The notes: generated from the sequence alone by a model not told the origin. A stretch of 64,000 bases of DNA from Thioclava pacifica DSM 10166 (GCF_000714535.1 NZ_AUND01000039.1:1-64000); one strand, 5' to 3'; shown: positions 16,993 through 26,522, counted from the stretch's first letter. A program made the numbers and translations.

Positions 16993-18183
16993 ATGTACGT
17001 CTCGATCGCCTGCCTCGTGGGGGCCTATCTTCTCAGCCAGTTCTACCGCACCTGCCTCGCGGTGCTGACCCCCGTTCTGAACCACGAGATTGGGGTGACG
17101 GCGGGCGATCTCGCGGTGTCGCTGGGGCTCTGGTATGGGGCCTTCGCGCTGGTCCAGATCCCGATTGGCGAGGCGCTGGACCGGATCGGGCCGCGCCGGA
17201 CGGTCGGCGTGCTGCTGGGCCTTGGCGGCGGCGGGGGCGCGGCCGTCTTCGCGATGGCGCAGGGGCCGATGGGTATTCATCTGGCGATGATCCTGATCGG
17301 GGCGGGCTGCGCGCCGGTGCTGGTGGGCAGCTATTTCATCTTCGCGCGGGCCTTTGCGCCGGCGCTTTTCGGCACGCTCGCGGCGTCGATGATCGGGGCG
17401 GGGAGCCTTGGCAACCTCGCAGGCGCCGCGCCTCTGGCTGCCGCGATCGAGGCTTTCGGCTGGCGGCCCTCGCTCTGGGCTCTGGCCGCGATCACGCTGG
17501 TGGTCGCCGCCCTCATCCTGATCTTCGCGCGCGACCCCGAGCGGGTCGAGCAACCTGCCGGCCGCCGGGGCACCGCGCTCGACGTGCTGCGCCTGCCGGG
17601 CTTCTGGGTGCTGCTGCCGCTGACGGTCGCCAATTACACCGCCGCCGCGGGGATCCGCGGCGTCTGGGCGGGGCCCTATCTGGCGGATGTCTTCGGTGCG
17701 GACGCGCATCTGATCGGCAAGGTGACGCTGGTGATGGGGCTCGCGATGATCGCGGGCAATTTCGCCTATGGTCCGGCCGACAAGATCTTCGGCAGCCACA
17801 AGCGGGTGGCGCTTTACGGCAATGCGGTGCTGGCGCTGGCGCTGACGGGGCTGTGGCTGATGCCGGGGCAATCGCTGTGGATGGCGACCGCGCTTCTGGC
17901 CGCGATCGGCTTCTTCGGTGCCTCTTTCCCGGTGATCATGGCGCATGGCCGCACCTTCTACCCGCCGCATCTGACCGGGCGGGGCGTGACGCTGCACAAC
18001 ATGTTCTCGATCATGGGGGTGGCGGCGATGCAGTTCGCCTCGCGCCCCGTCTTCGATGCGGCCTCGGCGGGCCATACCGCCCCGGTCGCCTATGGGCTGC
18101 TGTTCGCCTTCTTCCTCGCGCCGGTGGTGATCGGGCTGGTCTTCTACGTTTTCGCCCGCGACACCGGAGATGGGTTGAGCTAG
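16993..18183 (+). CDS. MFS transporter
   Basis: A 396-residue major facilitator with about 12 hydrophobic helices and the loop motif DRIGPRRT after the second helix (about 57-64). It belongs to the general MFS group; the substrate cannot be read from the sequence. The start is close to CCGGAGCC. It is divergent from the ModE-type regulator, which might control it, and lies 9 bases upstream of the GT29-like gene. Confidence 0.88.
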   Translation: MYVSIACLVGAYLLSQFYRTCLAVLTPVLNHEIGVTAGDLAVSLGLWYGAFALVQIPIGEALDRIGPRRTVGVLLGLGGGGGAAVFAMAQGPMGIHLAMILIGAGCAPVLVGSYFIFARAFAPALFGTLAASMIGAGSLGNLAGAAPLAAAIEAFGWRPSLWALAAITLVVAALILIFARDPERVEQPAGRRGTALDVLRLPGFWVLLPLTVANYTAAAGIRGVWAGPYLADVFGADAHLIGKVTLVMGLAMIAGNFAYGPADKIFGSHKRVALYGNAVLALALTGLWLMPGQSLWMATALLAAIGFFGASFPVIMAHGRTFYPPHLTGRGVTLHNMFSIMGVAAMQFASRPVFDAASAGHTAPVAYGLLFAFFLAPVVIGLVFYVFARDTGDGLS

Positions 18184-18192
18184 AACCGCTCC

Positions 18193-18807
18193 ATGACCCG
18201 GCTCGGATTTCTCATCAATCGCACTCTGCGCCGCGAGGCGCCGCTGACCGCGCTCTCGGTCTCGCAAGAGGCACTGCTGGGCGAATTGTCGGGCAAGTCG
18301 GTCGCGCTGGTGGGCAATGCGCGCGCTTTGGCCGAGGGGCAGGCGGGGGCCGAGATCGACGCGCATGACGTGGTGATCCGGATCAACCGCGCGCCGATGC
18401 CCTCGGCGGCCAGTCATGGCACGCGCACCGACTGGCTGGCGCTCGCGACCTCGCTGCCGCAGGCCGAGCGCACCCGCATCAATCCGGGCCGCATTCTCTG
18501 GATGAGCCACAAGCGCAAGCGGCTCGATTGGGAGACCGCCTCCAGCCCCGGCTTCTACCTGCATCCGCTGGGCGAATACGAGGCGCTGAAGACGCAGCTT
18601 GGCGCGCAACCCACCACCGGCGCGATGCTGATCGACATGCTCGCGGGGTCAGATCTCGCGCGGCTCGACCTCTACGGTTTCGACTTCTTCGCCTCGCTCT
18701 CGCTCTCGGGGCGGCGCACGGCCGACAAGGTCCCTCATGACTTCGCCGCCGAGGCCGGGATGGTCGCGAAGTTGACGGAACGTGATCCGCGCATCATTCG
18801 GAACTGA
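18193..18807 (+). CDS. Glycosyltransferase family 29 (sialyltransferase-like) protein
   Basis: A 204-residue protein with the opening motif of GT29-like proteins: SVALVGNARALAEG (about 36-49) and IDAHDVVIRINRAP (about 55-68), then GTRTDWLAL. Bacterial members are short and mostly uncharacterised. The later motif TTGAMLIDML fits the family's nucleotide-sugar-binding part. No signal or membrane segment is visible. It follows the MFS gene closely and may share its transcript. The acceptor is unknown and true sialyl transfer is not shown. Confidence 0.65.
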   Translation: MTRLGFLINRTLRREAPLTALSVSQEALLGELSGKSVALVGNARALAEGQAGAEIDAHDVVIRINRAPMPSAASHGTRTDWLALATSLPQAERTRINPGRILWMSHKRKRLDWETASSPGFYLHPLGEYEALKTQLGAQPTTGAMLIDMLAGSDLARLDLYGFDFFASLSLSGRRTADKVPHDFAAEAGMVAKLTERDPRIIRN

Positions 18808-18882
18808 TCTGCGTCGAATCCCTTTCATTTCTGTGAGCAAAGCGGTAGGAAGCCGCGTTCTTTGAGGAGCAAGGAGGTCCTT

Positions 18883-19905
18883 ATGGGCTATAAAGTCGTC
18901 GTTGCGGGCGCCACGGGTAATGTGGGCCGCGAAATGCTGAACATCCTGGCCGAGCGCCAGTTCCCGGTTGATGAACTGGTGCCGCTCGCGTCGCGCCGGT
19001 CGCTGGGCACCGAGGTCAGCTTTGGCGATAAAACCCTGAAGACCAAGGATATCGACGGGTTCGATTTCTCGGGCTACGACATCGCGCTGTTTGCGATCGG
19101 CTCGGATGCCACGAAGAAATACGCCCCGATCGCGGCCGCTCAGGGCTGTGTGGTGATCGATAACTCGTCGCTCTACCGCTACGACCCGGAGATCCCGCTG
19201 GTCGTGCCGGAGGTGAACCCCGAGGCGGTCGACAACTACAAGAACAAGAACATCATCGCGAACCCGAACTGCTCGACCGCGCAAATGGTCGTGGCACTCA
19301 AGCCGCTGCATGACCGCGCCAAGATCAAGCGCGTCGTGGTCTCGACCTACCAGTCGGTCTCCGGCTCGGGCAAGGAAGCGATCGACGAGCTGTGGGACCA
19401 GACCAAGGGCATGTATGTGCCGGGTCAGGAAGTGGAGCCGAAGGTCTATCCCAAGCAGATCGCGTTCAACGTGATCCCGCATATCGACGTCTTCCTCGAC
19501 GACGGCTCGACCAAGGAAGAGTGGAAGATGGTCGCCGAGACCAAGAAGATCGTCGATCCGTCGATCAAGCTGACCGCGACCTGCGTGCGCGTGCCGGTCT
19601 TCGTGGGCCACTCGGAAGCGATCAATATCGAGTTCGAGGAATTCCTCGACGAGGACGAAGCGCGCGACATCCTGCGCGAGGCGCCGGGCATCATGGTCGT
19701 GGATAAGCGCGAGCCGGGTGGCTACATCACCCCGATCGAATGCGTGGGCGATTTCGCGACCTATATCTCGCGGATCCGCCAGGACTCGACGATCGAGAAC
19801 GGCATCAACCTGTGGTGCGTGTCCGACAACCTGCGCAAGGGCGCGGCGCTCAACGCGGTGCAGATCGCCGAGACGCTGGGCAAACGCTGCCTGAAGAAGG
19901 GCTGA
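18883..19905 (+). CDS. asd: Aspartate-semialdehyde dehydrogenase
   Basis: A 340-residue NADP-dependent enzyme that reduces aspartyl phosphate to the semialdehyde for lysine, threonine, methionine and diaminopimelate synthesis. The start at 18883 follows AAGGAGG at ideal spacing; a TTG 21 bases upstream is less likely. The NADP motif is VAGATGNVGREML (8-20), the catalytic cysteine is C130 in ANPNCSTAQ, and RVPVFVGHSEAI is the substrate-binding segment. It is monocistronic, with its own terminator. Confidence 0.97.
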   Translation: MGYKVVVAGATGNVGREMLNILAERQFPVDELVPLASRRSLGTEVSFGDKTLKTKDIDGFDFSGYDIALFAIGSDATKKYAPIAAAQGCVVIDNSSLYRYDPEIPLVVPEVNPEAVDNYKNKNIIANPNCSTAQMVVALKPLHDRAKIKRVVVSTYQSVSGSGKEAIDELWDQTKGMYVPGQEVEPKVYPKQIAFNVIPHIDVFLDDGSTKEEWKMVAETKKIVDPSIKLTATCVRVPVFVGHSEAINIEFEEFLDEDEARDILREAPGIMVVDKREPGGYITPIECVGDFATYISRIRQDSTIENGINLWCVSDNLRKGAALNAVQIAETLGKRCLKKG

Positions 19906-19929
19906 GTTTCGGCCTTGAGATTTGGAAGG

Positions 19930-19957
19930 CGCCCGGTCGGATCGGCCGGGCGTTTTT
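19930..19957 (+). terminator. Rho-independent terminator of asd
   Basis: The stem CGCCCGG / CCGGGCG with a 9-base loop is followed by TTTTT, 24 bases after the asd stop. Confidence 0.85.
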
Positions 19958-20072
19958 CGTTTGAGCGCGAGGGACGCGCCCGAGCTTTGGGTGGGCGCTT
20001 TGAACCGCCGGTGGCTTGGCGCTTTATCTCGAAAGCCCGCAGGTCGCTTGAACCCACGCCGACATCGACAAT

Positions 20073-20108
20073 GCGCCCTCCCGGGGGGAGGGTCGGGCGC
20101 GGCCCGGG
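20073..20108. repeat. Dispersed 36-bp intergenic repeat, copy 2
   Basis: Identical over 36 bases to 15809-15844 and in the same orientation. It lies between the asd terminator and the stop of the NlpC/P60 gene, again at a convergent gene end. Confidence 0.75.
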
Positions 20109-20133
20109 GCTGGTCGCCCCGTGCCAGAAGAGC

Positions 20134-20964
20134 CTACCGCATCACCCGCTTCACCCCGAGATACGCCCCGTCATCCGCCGCCGCGATCCGCGCCTTGCCC
20201 GCCTCGATCCCCTCATAGGCCACGCTCATCGTGTGGCCGTTCGCATGGAGCATCGTCTCGGGATCACAGACCAGCGCGATGTGCCCTTTCCAGAACAGCA
20301 GATCGCCGCGCTGAAGGGGGGCGCCTTCGGGCAGACCCTCGCCCAGCTCAGCCCATTGCATGTCGCTGTCGCCCGGCACGGATTGCCCGCAGAGCGCATA
20401 GCCCATCTGCACCAGCCCCGAGCAGTCGATCCCCGCGCGGCTATTGCCACCCCAAAGGTAGGGCGTGCCCAGAAGCCGCTCGGCCACCGCGACGGGGTCG
20501 CTTTCTGGCGTATCGAGCGGGCGCAGATGCTGGCGCGGCACATAGCCCTCGGGTGTCACGGCGAACATGCCCTCTTCGCCCGTGACCGCCAGCCGCGCGC
20601 CCATCGAAAGCGCCATCACCTCGCCGCGCTTGATCGAGGCCTCGCGGTAGAGATGCGTGGCAGGCGCGCTGACCACATGGGTTGCGCCCACCGGCGCGCC
20701 GAGCGCCGCATCCGCGACCCAGCCGCAATAGCCGTCCCATTCCGCCTGCACGAAGGTAAAATCGCCGCGCCGGTCGATCATCGTGACCTCGGCGCCAAAC
20801 AGGATCTGCCGGTCGCGCAAACCGCCCGGCTCGGGGCGCAGATCAGTCACCGGTGCGATCACTCGCGCGGGCGCGCCATTGGTGAAACGGGCGGCCTCGA
20901 GCTGTCCGCGCAGGACCTCCAGAGCGACTTCGCCGGAGAAGGGCAGACGGCGGCGGTCGCTCAT
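20134..20964 (-). CDS. NlpC/P60 family peptidoglycan peptide hydrolase (C40)
   Basis: A 276-residue cysteine peptidase that cuts cell-wall peptides, typically the D-Glu–DAP bond. Two SH3-like domains occupy about 30-150, and the NlpC/P60 domain follows with C181 (GIDCSGLVQ), H228 (KGHIALV) and H240 (MLHANGHTM). No signal peptide is visible, which fits turnover of imported or cytoplasmic muropeptides. Its start overlaps the stop of the aminopeptidase gene by 4 bases (ATGA), so the two are translated together. Confidence 0.9.
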   Translation of the reverse strand: MSDRRRLPFSGEVALEVLRGQLEAARFTNGAPARVIAPVTDLRPEPGGLRDRQILFGAEVTMIDRRGDFTFVQAEWDGYCGWVADAALGAPVGATHVVSAPATHLYREASIKRGEVMALSMGARLAVTGEEGMFAVTPEGYVPRQHLRPLDTPESDPVAVAERLLGTPYLWGGNSRAGIDCSGLVQMGYALCGQSVPGDSDMQWAELGEGLPEGAPLQRGDLLFWKGHIALVCDPETMLHANGHTMSVAYEGIEAGKARIAAADDGAYLGVKRVMR

Positions 20965-22373
20965 GTCAACACCTCCGGGAGGGCTGCGAAGATCGCCCGC
21001 GCACCTTGGCCGACCCCGCCTTTGGGACGGGCAGGGGCGGCGGCGGGTTGCCAGCCATAGATGTCGAAATGGACAAAGCGTTGGGTCTCGGTCACGAAGC
21101 GGCGCAGGAACAGCGCCGCGGTGATCGAGCCCGCCATGCCGCCTGAGGGTGCGTTGTCGAGATCGGCGATGCCGGGCTCGATCTTCGCCTCATAGGGCTC
21201 CCAGAACGGCATCCGCCAGAGCGGGTCGGCCACCGTTCGGGACGCTTTCGCCAGTGCCTCGGCGACACCGTCATCGTCGGTATAGAAGGGCGGCACATCG
21301 GGCCCCAGCGCCACCCGCGCCGCCCCCGTCAGCGTCGCCATGCAGATCATCAGATCGGCCGGGGTCTCGTCGGCATAGGCCAGCGCGTCGGCCAGCACCA
21401 GCCGCCCCTCGGCATCGGTGTTGTTGATCTCGACCGTCAGCCCCTTGCGGCTGGTAAGGATGTCACCGGGGCGGAAACTGTCGCCGCCGACGGAGTTTTC
21501 CACCGCTGGGATCAGCACACGCAGCCGCAGCGCCGCCCCGGTCGCCATGATCATATGCGCAAGCCCCAGCACCGTGGCCGAGCCGCCCATATCCTTCTTC
21601 ATCAAGCCCATCGAGGCACCGGGCTTGAGGTTCAGCCCGCCTGTGTCGAAACAGACGCCCTTGCCCACCAGCGTCAGCGCCGGTCCCTCGCCGCCCCAGT
21701 TCAGTTCGATCAATCGCGGAGCGCGCGGCGAGGCGCGGCCGACTGCGTGGATCATCGGAAAGTTCTGCGCGAGCAGGTCCGCGCCTTTGACGACCTTGAT
21801 CGTCGCACTGTGCCGCTCGGCCAGAAGGCGCGCAGCCGTCTCCAGCTCGTCCGGCCCCATGTCGGAGGCAGGCGTGTTGATCAGATCGCGGGTGAAGGCC
21901 TCGCCCTCGGCGATCGCCTCCAGCCGCGCCGCATCGAGCCCCTCGGGACAGACGAGCCGGGCTTTCGGCGGTGCGCTCTCCGCATAGCGACCGAACCGAT
22001 AGCCCGCGAGCAGCCAGCCGAGCGCGGCCTCTTCGGCCATCTCTGCGGGCCAGGCCCCGGTCAATTTCCACGCGCCTTCGGGCAGAGCCCCCGCCGCACG
22101 GGCGAGGCCAAAGCGGTCTCGGGCCTGCTTGGCGGGCGCTCCAAGGCCAAGAAGCGCGCCTTCGACGCCGTCTGCGCCCGGCAGCAAGGCCACCTGACCC
22201 ACCCCTGCGTTGAACCCTTGCGCCTTCACGAAGGCCGCCTGCGCTGGCGGAAGTTCGGCCAGCGCCGCGTCCAGCCCGTCTGGTGCGACGGGAATGAGCG
22301 GGCGCGATGCCTCATCCCTTTGGGCGAAGCGCATCGCGGGGCGATCGGCGAGGAAAGAAAATTCGGCGGGCAT
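20961..22373 (-). CDS. Leucyl aminopeptidase family protein (M17)
   Basis: A 470-residue two-metal aminopeptidase. The active-site blocks are present: VGKGVCFDTGG (236-246), MKKDMGGSA (258-266) and the family signature NTDAEGRL (318-325). The N-terminal domain is shorter and divergent compared with PepA. It is translationally coupled to the downstream NlpC/P60 hydrolase; together they could trim cell-wall peptides to free amino acids, which is an inference from context. Confidence 0.92.
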   Translation of the reverse strand: MPAEFSFLADRPAMRFAQRDEASRPLIPVAPDGLDAALAELPPAQAAFVKAQGFNAGVGQVALLPGADGVEGALLGLGAPAKQARDRFGLARAAGALPEGAWKLTGAWPAEMAEEAALGWLLAGYRFGRYAESAPPKARLVCPEGLDAARLEAIAEGEAFTRDLINTPASDMGPDELETAARLLAERHSATIKVVKGADLLAQNFPMIHAVGRASPRAPRLIELNWGGEGPALTLVGKGVCFDTGGLNLKPGASMGLMKKDMGGSATVLGLAHMIMATGAALRLRVLIPAVENSVGGDSFRPGDILTSRKGLTVEINNTDAEGRLVLADALAYADETPADLMICMATLTGAARVALGPDVPPFYTDDDGVAEALAKASRTVADPLWRMPFWEPYEAKIEPGIADLDNAPSGGMAGSITAALFLRRFVTETQRFVHFDIYGWQPAAAPARPKGGVGQGARAIFAALPEVLT

Positions 22374-22449
22374 CGCGGCTCCTTGGGCTGTTCGCGCCCA
22401 AGCCTAGCGCCCCCGCGCGCACCCGCAAGACCTGATCAGACCGGCCCGG

Positions 22450-22830
22450 TTACGAGCTGAGATCGCCCAGATCCCAGACCTCGGTCAGGGACCGCTCCGC
22501 GATCCGGCCAAGCCGCGCCATTACCGCCGATTGCGCGATCGGATCATCTTGTTCGACGCATTGCGCGAGGTGGCGTGCGACCCTCACCATCGAGGTCAGC
22601 CCGACCTGTTCGGCCAGCACGCAAATCTCGGCAATCGTCCGGCGCAACCGCGTGCGATGACCGATCGTCGCGGCGTCCTCGAGCATGTTGAGGTGACCCG
22701 CAAGATCTTCCATCGCGGCTGATATCACCCGCTCTGCCGCGTCCTGCCCGAGCTCTGCATAGAGCACGACCAGCCGCGCCGGATCGAGCGCCATCGCCTC
22801 GTCGCAGCGCAATCGTGAAACCTGTGCCAT
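22450..22830 (-). CDS. Small helical protein, possibly HPt-like
   Basis: A 126-residue, largely alpha-helical soluble protein that I do not recognise. Spacing of helices and the segment LNMLEDAATIGHRTRLRRTIAEICVLAEQ... (split across about 48-80) recall a four-helix HPt bundle, but the HxxKG phosphorylation motif is absent. It is divergent from the carbonic anhydrase gene over a 164-base gap. Codon usage looks normal, so it is probably a real gene. Confidence 0.6.
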   Translation of the reverse strand: MAQVSRLRCDEAMALDPARLVVLYAELGQDAAERVISAAMEDLAGHLNMLEDAATIGHRTRLRRTIAEICVLAEQVGLTSMVRVARHLAQCVEQDDPIAQSAVMARLGRIAERSLTEVWDLGDLSS

Positions 22831-22994
22831 CCCCGCACCCCTTCCATCTGACCACTCTCACCGACGGTCACTTTCGAGCCGAGGTCTCAAGATTCGGTTG
22901 AGCGATGCAGGAAATCTTCTCGAAATGTCTCGAAAACGCATCTCACGCGCGCTATGTGACGCTGCGGGAACATGAAACGGAGACCTAACGGACG

Positions 22995-23645
22995 ATGAGA
23001 GAACATGTGAAGCCGCTGCCGAGCTATCTGGTGGGCCGTTATCAAGGGTGGCACGCCACCTCCTATGCCGAGAACCGTGCCTGGTATCGTCGTCTTGCCG
23101 ATGAAGGGCAGCGCCCGCGCTCGATGATCATCGCCTGCTGCGACTCGCGCGTGCATGTCTCCTCGATGTTCGGCGCCGATCAGGGCGAGTTCTTCATTCA
23201 CCGCAACATCGCGAATCTCGTGCCGGAATTCACCCCCGATGGCGATCACCACGGCACTTCGGCCGCGGTCGAATACGCGGTGACCAGCCTCAAGGTCGCG
23301 CATCTGATCGTGCTCGGGCATTCGAATTGCGGCGGTGTCGCGGGCTGCCATGCGATGTGCTCGGGCCATGCGCCGGAGCTGGAAGAAAAGAGCTCGTTCG
23401 TCGGCACCTGGCTGAACCTGTTGCGCCCGGGCTATGAGCGCGTGACCGAGCTGCCCGCCGAGGAACAGGTTCTGGCAATGGAGCGCGAGGCGGTGAAAAT
23501 CAGCCTGGAGAACCTGATGACCTTCCCCTTCGTGCGCGAGGCGCTCGACGCCGATCGCATGACGCTGCACGGGCTGCGCCACGACATCGGCGAAGGCACG
23601 CTCGAGCAGTATGATGCGGAGACCGATCGCTTCGAAGTGATCTGA
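22995..23645 (+). CDS. Beta-class carbonic anhydrase
   Basis: A 216-residue zinc enzyme interconverting CO2 and bicarbonate. The metal and catalytic residues are C48, D50 and R52 (ACCDSRV), and H109 and C112 (GHSNCGGV). Length is normal for bacterial beta-CAs. The start follows GGAGACC. It could supply bicarbonate to pyruvate carboxylase and handle CO2 from urease, but no physical link is visible. Confidence 0.94.
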   Translation: MREHVKPLPSYLVGRYQGWHATSYAENRAWYRRLADEGQRPRSMIIACCDSRVHVSSMFGADQGEFFIHRNIANLVPEFTPDGDHHGTSAAVEYAVTSLKVAHLIVLGHSNCGGVAGCHAMCSGHAPELEEKSSFVGTWLNLLRPGYERVTELPAEEQVLAMEREAVKISLENLMTFPFVREALDADRMTLHGLRHDIGEGTLEQYDAETDRFEVI

Positions 23646-23715
23646 AACGCACCCGTACTGAACGGGCCGGGATCGCGTTCACCGGGCATTAAGCCTGATG
23701 GGCGATGCTCGGCCC

Positions 23716-24231
23716 ATGAAACAGCATCGACTTGTCTCCCTGCGCCTTCCGCTCGATCTGATCGACCAGATCGGGAGGGAGGCCCATGCTCTGGGCCTGT
23801 CCCCGGCGGAGATGGCACGCCAGGCGCTGCGGCGAGGGCTGGCACCCGAACCCGAAGAGGTGGGCGAGGCGGCCCCGACGATGCTGCCCGAGATGGTCGC
23901 GGTCCACGAAGCGCTTGATCGCGCCTCCGACTGGCTCGACCTGCAAAAGCGGTTGCGGCGGGCCGGTTTCGTGTTGCGCGCGGGGACGCGCGGGGCGATC
24001 AGCTTGCATGACTGGCCCGCGAACCGATTTCTGATGCCGCTTGATGAGCTGGGAACGAGCCCGGCGGAACTCGTGCTGCGCTATCGCGCGCCTTTTCCGG
24101 GCAGGACCACCCATTCCGATCCACTTGCGCCGCCGGACGCGCAACGAACAGGTGTCATGAAAAGACCCGCAACCCCGGTCTCGCCAGCGTTGCGGGCCTA
24201 TCTCGCAAAAGCGGCACGCGATGCCGCCTGA
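23716..24231 (+). CDS. Ribbon-helix-helix-like hypothetical protein
   Basis: A 171-residue protein (177 if the ATG at 23698 is used). Residues 1-30 (HRLVSLRLPLDLIDQI, then EAHALGLSPAEMARQALRRG) look like an RHH/CopG DNA-binding fold. The rest, which includes WLDLQKRLRRAGFVLRAGTRG and a DWPANRFLMPLDELG stretch, is unfamiliar. Neither start has a strong ribosome-binding site. It ends 6 bases from the convergent MuiA gene. No toxin partner is adjacent. Confidence 0.6.
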   Translation: MKQHRLVSLRLPLDLIDQIGREAHALGLSPAEMARQALRRGLAPEPEEVGEAAPTMLPEMVAVHEALDRASDWLDLQKRLRRAGFVLRAGTRGAISLHDWPANRFLMPLDELGTSPAELVLRYRAPFPGRTTHSDPLAPPDAQRTGVMKRPATPVSPALRAYLAKAARDAA

Positions 24232-24237
24232 GCCTGC

Positions 24238-25833
24238 TCAGCGCAGGGTCTTGTCAATGGGCCAGCGCAGCGTTGTCTCGGTGCGCAGCATCTTCTCGGC
24301 CCCCGCCGGCAGGTCGAACCGCCAGGCCAGCACGCCGCGCTTGTGATCGTAATCACTCTTGCTCGCGGGGGGCTCGACAGTCGTGGTGATCTTGAGGTCT
24401 TCCTGTTCCGAATAGGGCACACGGTCGATCACGCGCATAGGCCAGTCCTGACCGGTGAGGTTCTTCACCTCGATTTCCACCACCTCGCGGCGCTCGTTCG
24501 ATTTCGTCAGAATCCCGCGATCGCCTTCCATTGTGTCGGGCATGCGGCGGCTGACCCGTATGCCTTCGATCGGCCCGAACCCAAGCATCATATCTTCGCC
24601 CGCAGCCACCATCGGGAGCCAGGCCTGTCCGACCACCGCCCCATCAGCGAAAAGCGTGGCATTGCCGGGCAGCAGGATTTCTCCGGTCGCGTTGGTCCCT
24701 TCAGCGATGCGATAGGCGGTCTCGTCGGATAGAGGCGCAGCCTCGACGAGCACCTCCATCGGCAGGGTCTTCTCGTCGAGGCTCAGCCGCAGGTCATCGA
24801 CCCCATCGCGAATATCCACGGCTGCGGGGTAGTGATAGGTCACCGTCTCTCCCTGCATCTCCATCTCGGCGCGATCACTCAGCATGGCCTCGGCGGCCGG
24901 TTCGGGCGCGGCGTCGGAAGCGCGCGCGAAGGTCTTGGGTGCGGGGGAGATGACGATCGGATCGCCAATGCGGGCGAGGCGGGGATAGACTTCGCCGGGT
25001 TCGGATTGTCCGCCGGGGCGTGCGGTCGAAAGTGTCAGGTCCACCCCGCGCCAATCCTCGCCGCTGGCCTGATGGACCGAAACGAAACGCTCCATCTGCA
25101 CGGCGCCGGCCGCGCGATCGAGGCGCAGATCGTAAGAGGGCTGCCAGCCTGCATCGCCGGTAAAAGTGGTGATCGTGAGCGTGCCCGAGCCCTGTACGCT
25201 CGCACGCAGAACCTCGTGATCCTCGGCTGGATTCAGGAGCGCATCAAGCGCGGCCTGTGCCTGTTTGACCGCCTCCTGCGCTGGCTCCAGTGCGGCTTCG
25301 GCCTTGCGCGCCTCGGCCTCTGCGGCAATCGCGGCCTCGCTCGCGGCGAGGATCTGGGTGCCGACCATCTCGGCCAGCGCCTGCAATTGCGCGGGATCGC
25401 TGACCTGGGGCTGCGCACCCTTCAGAAAGGCGATCTGATCGCGCGCGGCCTGCGCCTTGGCGCGGATTGCCGCGAGCCCGTCTTCTTGCATGGCAAGCGC
25501 TTCCTGCGCGGCCTTCAGCGCGGCGCGCGCGGCTTGCACCTGCGACGAGCCTGTCGGGTCAAGCGCGGGCATGCGCCCCGAGATCAGGCTGACCGCGCCC
25601 ACGCGGACGCCGTCCCCCGAGATGCGCAGGCTCTGGATGTCTGTCCCCGCGGGCAGGCCCGGCACGTAAAGCTCATGCGTGCCCTCCGGCGCCGCAAGCG
25701 TGACCTGCCGCTCGACTTGCGCGCCGCGTGGGAACAGCGTGACGGCGGTGATCTTTGCAGGGGCTTCGATCGTGTCGGCGAAAACGGGCAGGGCGGTCGC
25801 CATCATCAGGGCCGCGGTCAGAGAAATGCGCAT
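24238..25833 (-). CDS. DUF4139/MuiA family protein
   Basis: A 531-residue exported protein with a signal peptide (1-19, ending VFA). It has a DUF4140 N-terminal segment (ITAVTLFPRGAQVERQVTL), a long helical, Ala/Gln-rich stretch (about 100-200) and a DUF4139 C-terminal domain ending in the typical AWRFDLPAGAEKMLRTETTLRWP. Members include the mucoidy inhibitor MuiA. Molecular function is unknown. Confidence 0.85.
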   Translation of the reverse strand: MRISLTAALMMATALPVFADTIEAPAKITAVTLFPRGAQVERQVTLAAPEGTHELYVPGLPAGTDIQSLRISGDGVRVGAVSLISGRMPALDPTGSSQVQAARAALKAAQEALAMQEDGLAAIRAKAQAARDQIAFLKGAQPQVSDPAQLQALAEMVGTQILAASEAAIAAEAEARKAEAALEPAQEAVKQAQAALDALLNPAEDHEVLRASVQGSGTLTITTFTGDAGWQPSYDLRLDRAAGAVQMERFVSVHQASGEDWRGVDLTLSTARPGGQSEPGEVYPRLARIGDPIVISPAPKTFARASDAAPEPAAEAMLSDRAEMEMQGETVTYHYPAAVDIRDGVDDLRLSLDEKTLPMEVLVEAAPLSDETAYRIAEGTNATGEILLPGNATLFADGAVVGQAWLPMVAAGEDMMLGFGPIEGIRVSRRMPDTMEGDRGILTKSNERREVVEIEVKNLTGQDWPMRVIDRVPYSEQEDLKITTTVEPPASKSDYDHKRGVLAWRFDLPAGAEKMLRTETTLRWPIDKTLR

Positions 25834-25956
25834 CGGGTCCTCCCAGAACTGAATGCCCCGAGCCTGCGGCGCGCGGGCACGGGATGCAAGTGAGGTGGGA
25901 CTGCACTGGCGGGAAGTCGCGAGGGAAAGGGGCTTTCATTTTCCCCGCAGCCCGGA

Positions 25957-26304
25957 TCAGTCGACCGAGCGGATCAGCTTGCGTTCAAGCACGCGCAGAA
26001 CGGTGCGCAGATCATGCCCGCGGCGCAGGATCTGGCCCTGCTGGCCGATCACCGCGTATTGGCCCTGTTTGCTGCGCAGGGCGGGGCGTTTCTCGATACG
26101 GAAGACGGGCACTTCGGCGGTGCGGCGGAAGATCGAGAAGATCGCGACTTCGCGCAGAAAGCTCATCCCGTAATCACGCCATTCCCCCGCTGCGACGGCG
26201 CGCCCGTAGAGCGACAGGATCACCGAAAGCTCGGCGCGGTCGAAGGCGACCTGCTGAGGCTGGCCGGATGCATTCGGGAAGGGGGTCGGCGTCTGAACCG
26301 TCAT
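25957..26304 (-). CDS. DUF2794 domain-containing protein
   Basis: A 115-residue protein (120 if the ATG at 26319 is used). It carries the characteristic VAFDRAELSVILSLYGRAV, GEWRDYGMSFLR and AEVPVFRIEKRPAL segments of DUF2794, a small family largely restricted to alphaproteobacteria. Function is unknown. Neither start has a clear ribosome-binding site. Confidence 0.85.
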   Translation of the reverse strand: MTVQTPTPFPNASGQPQQVAFDRAELSVILSLYGRAVAAGEWRDYGMSFLREVAIFSIFRRTAEVPVFRIEKRPALRSKQGQYAVIGQQGQILRRGHDLRTVLRVLERKLIRSVD

Positions 26305-26522
26305 GCAGAAATGGTACATCGCGCGCGGCGCAAATCAAGCCTCGGCGGGCGCGCCGCATTTCTGCCGCAAAAAGATCCCGAAATTGTCCCAGTCCGCGCG
26401 ACTTCCTGCCGATATTCGAGGCGATAACGGTCTCAGCGGAAAACGCTAAAAAACCCGGCGGTGTGGTCAACAGCCCCCACCCAGTTCGCACCGTCGGGGA
26501 GCTTTCCGCACTGGCAGCAAAA

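Noticed and set aside
15809-20108. CRISPR or insertion-sequence ends formed by the 36-bp repeats
   Set aside because: There are only two copies 4.3 kb apart with ordinary genes between them, no regular spacers, and no transposase.
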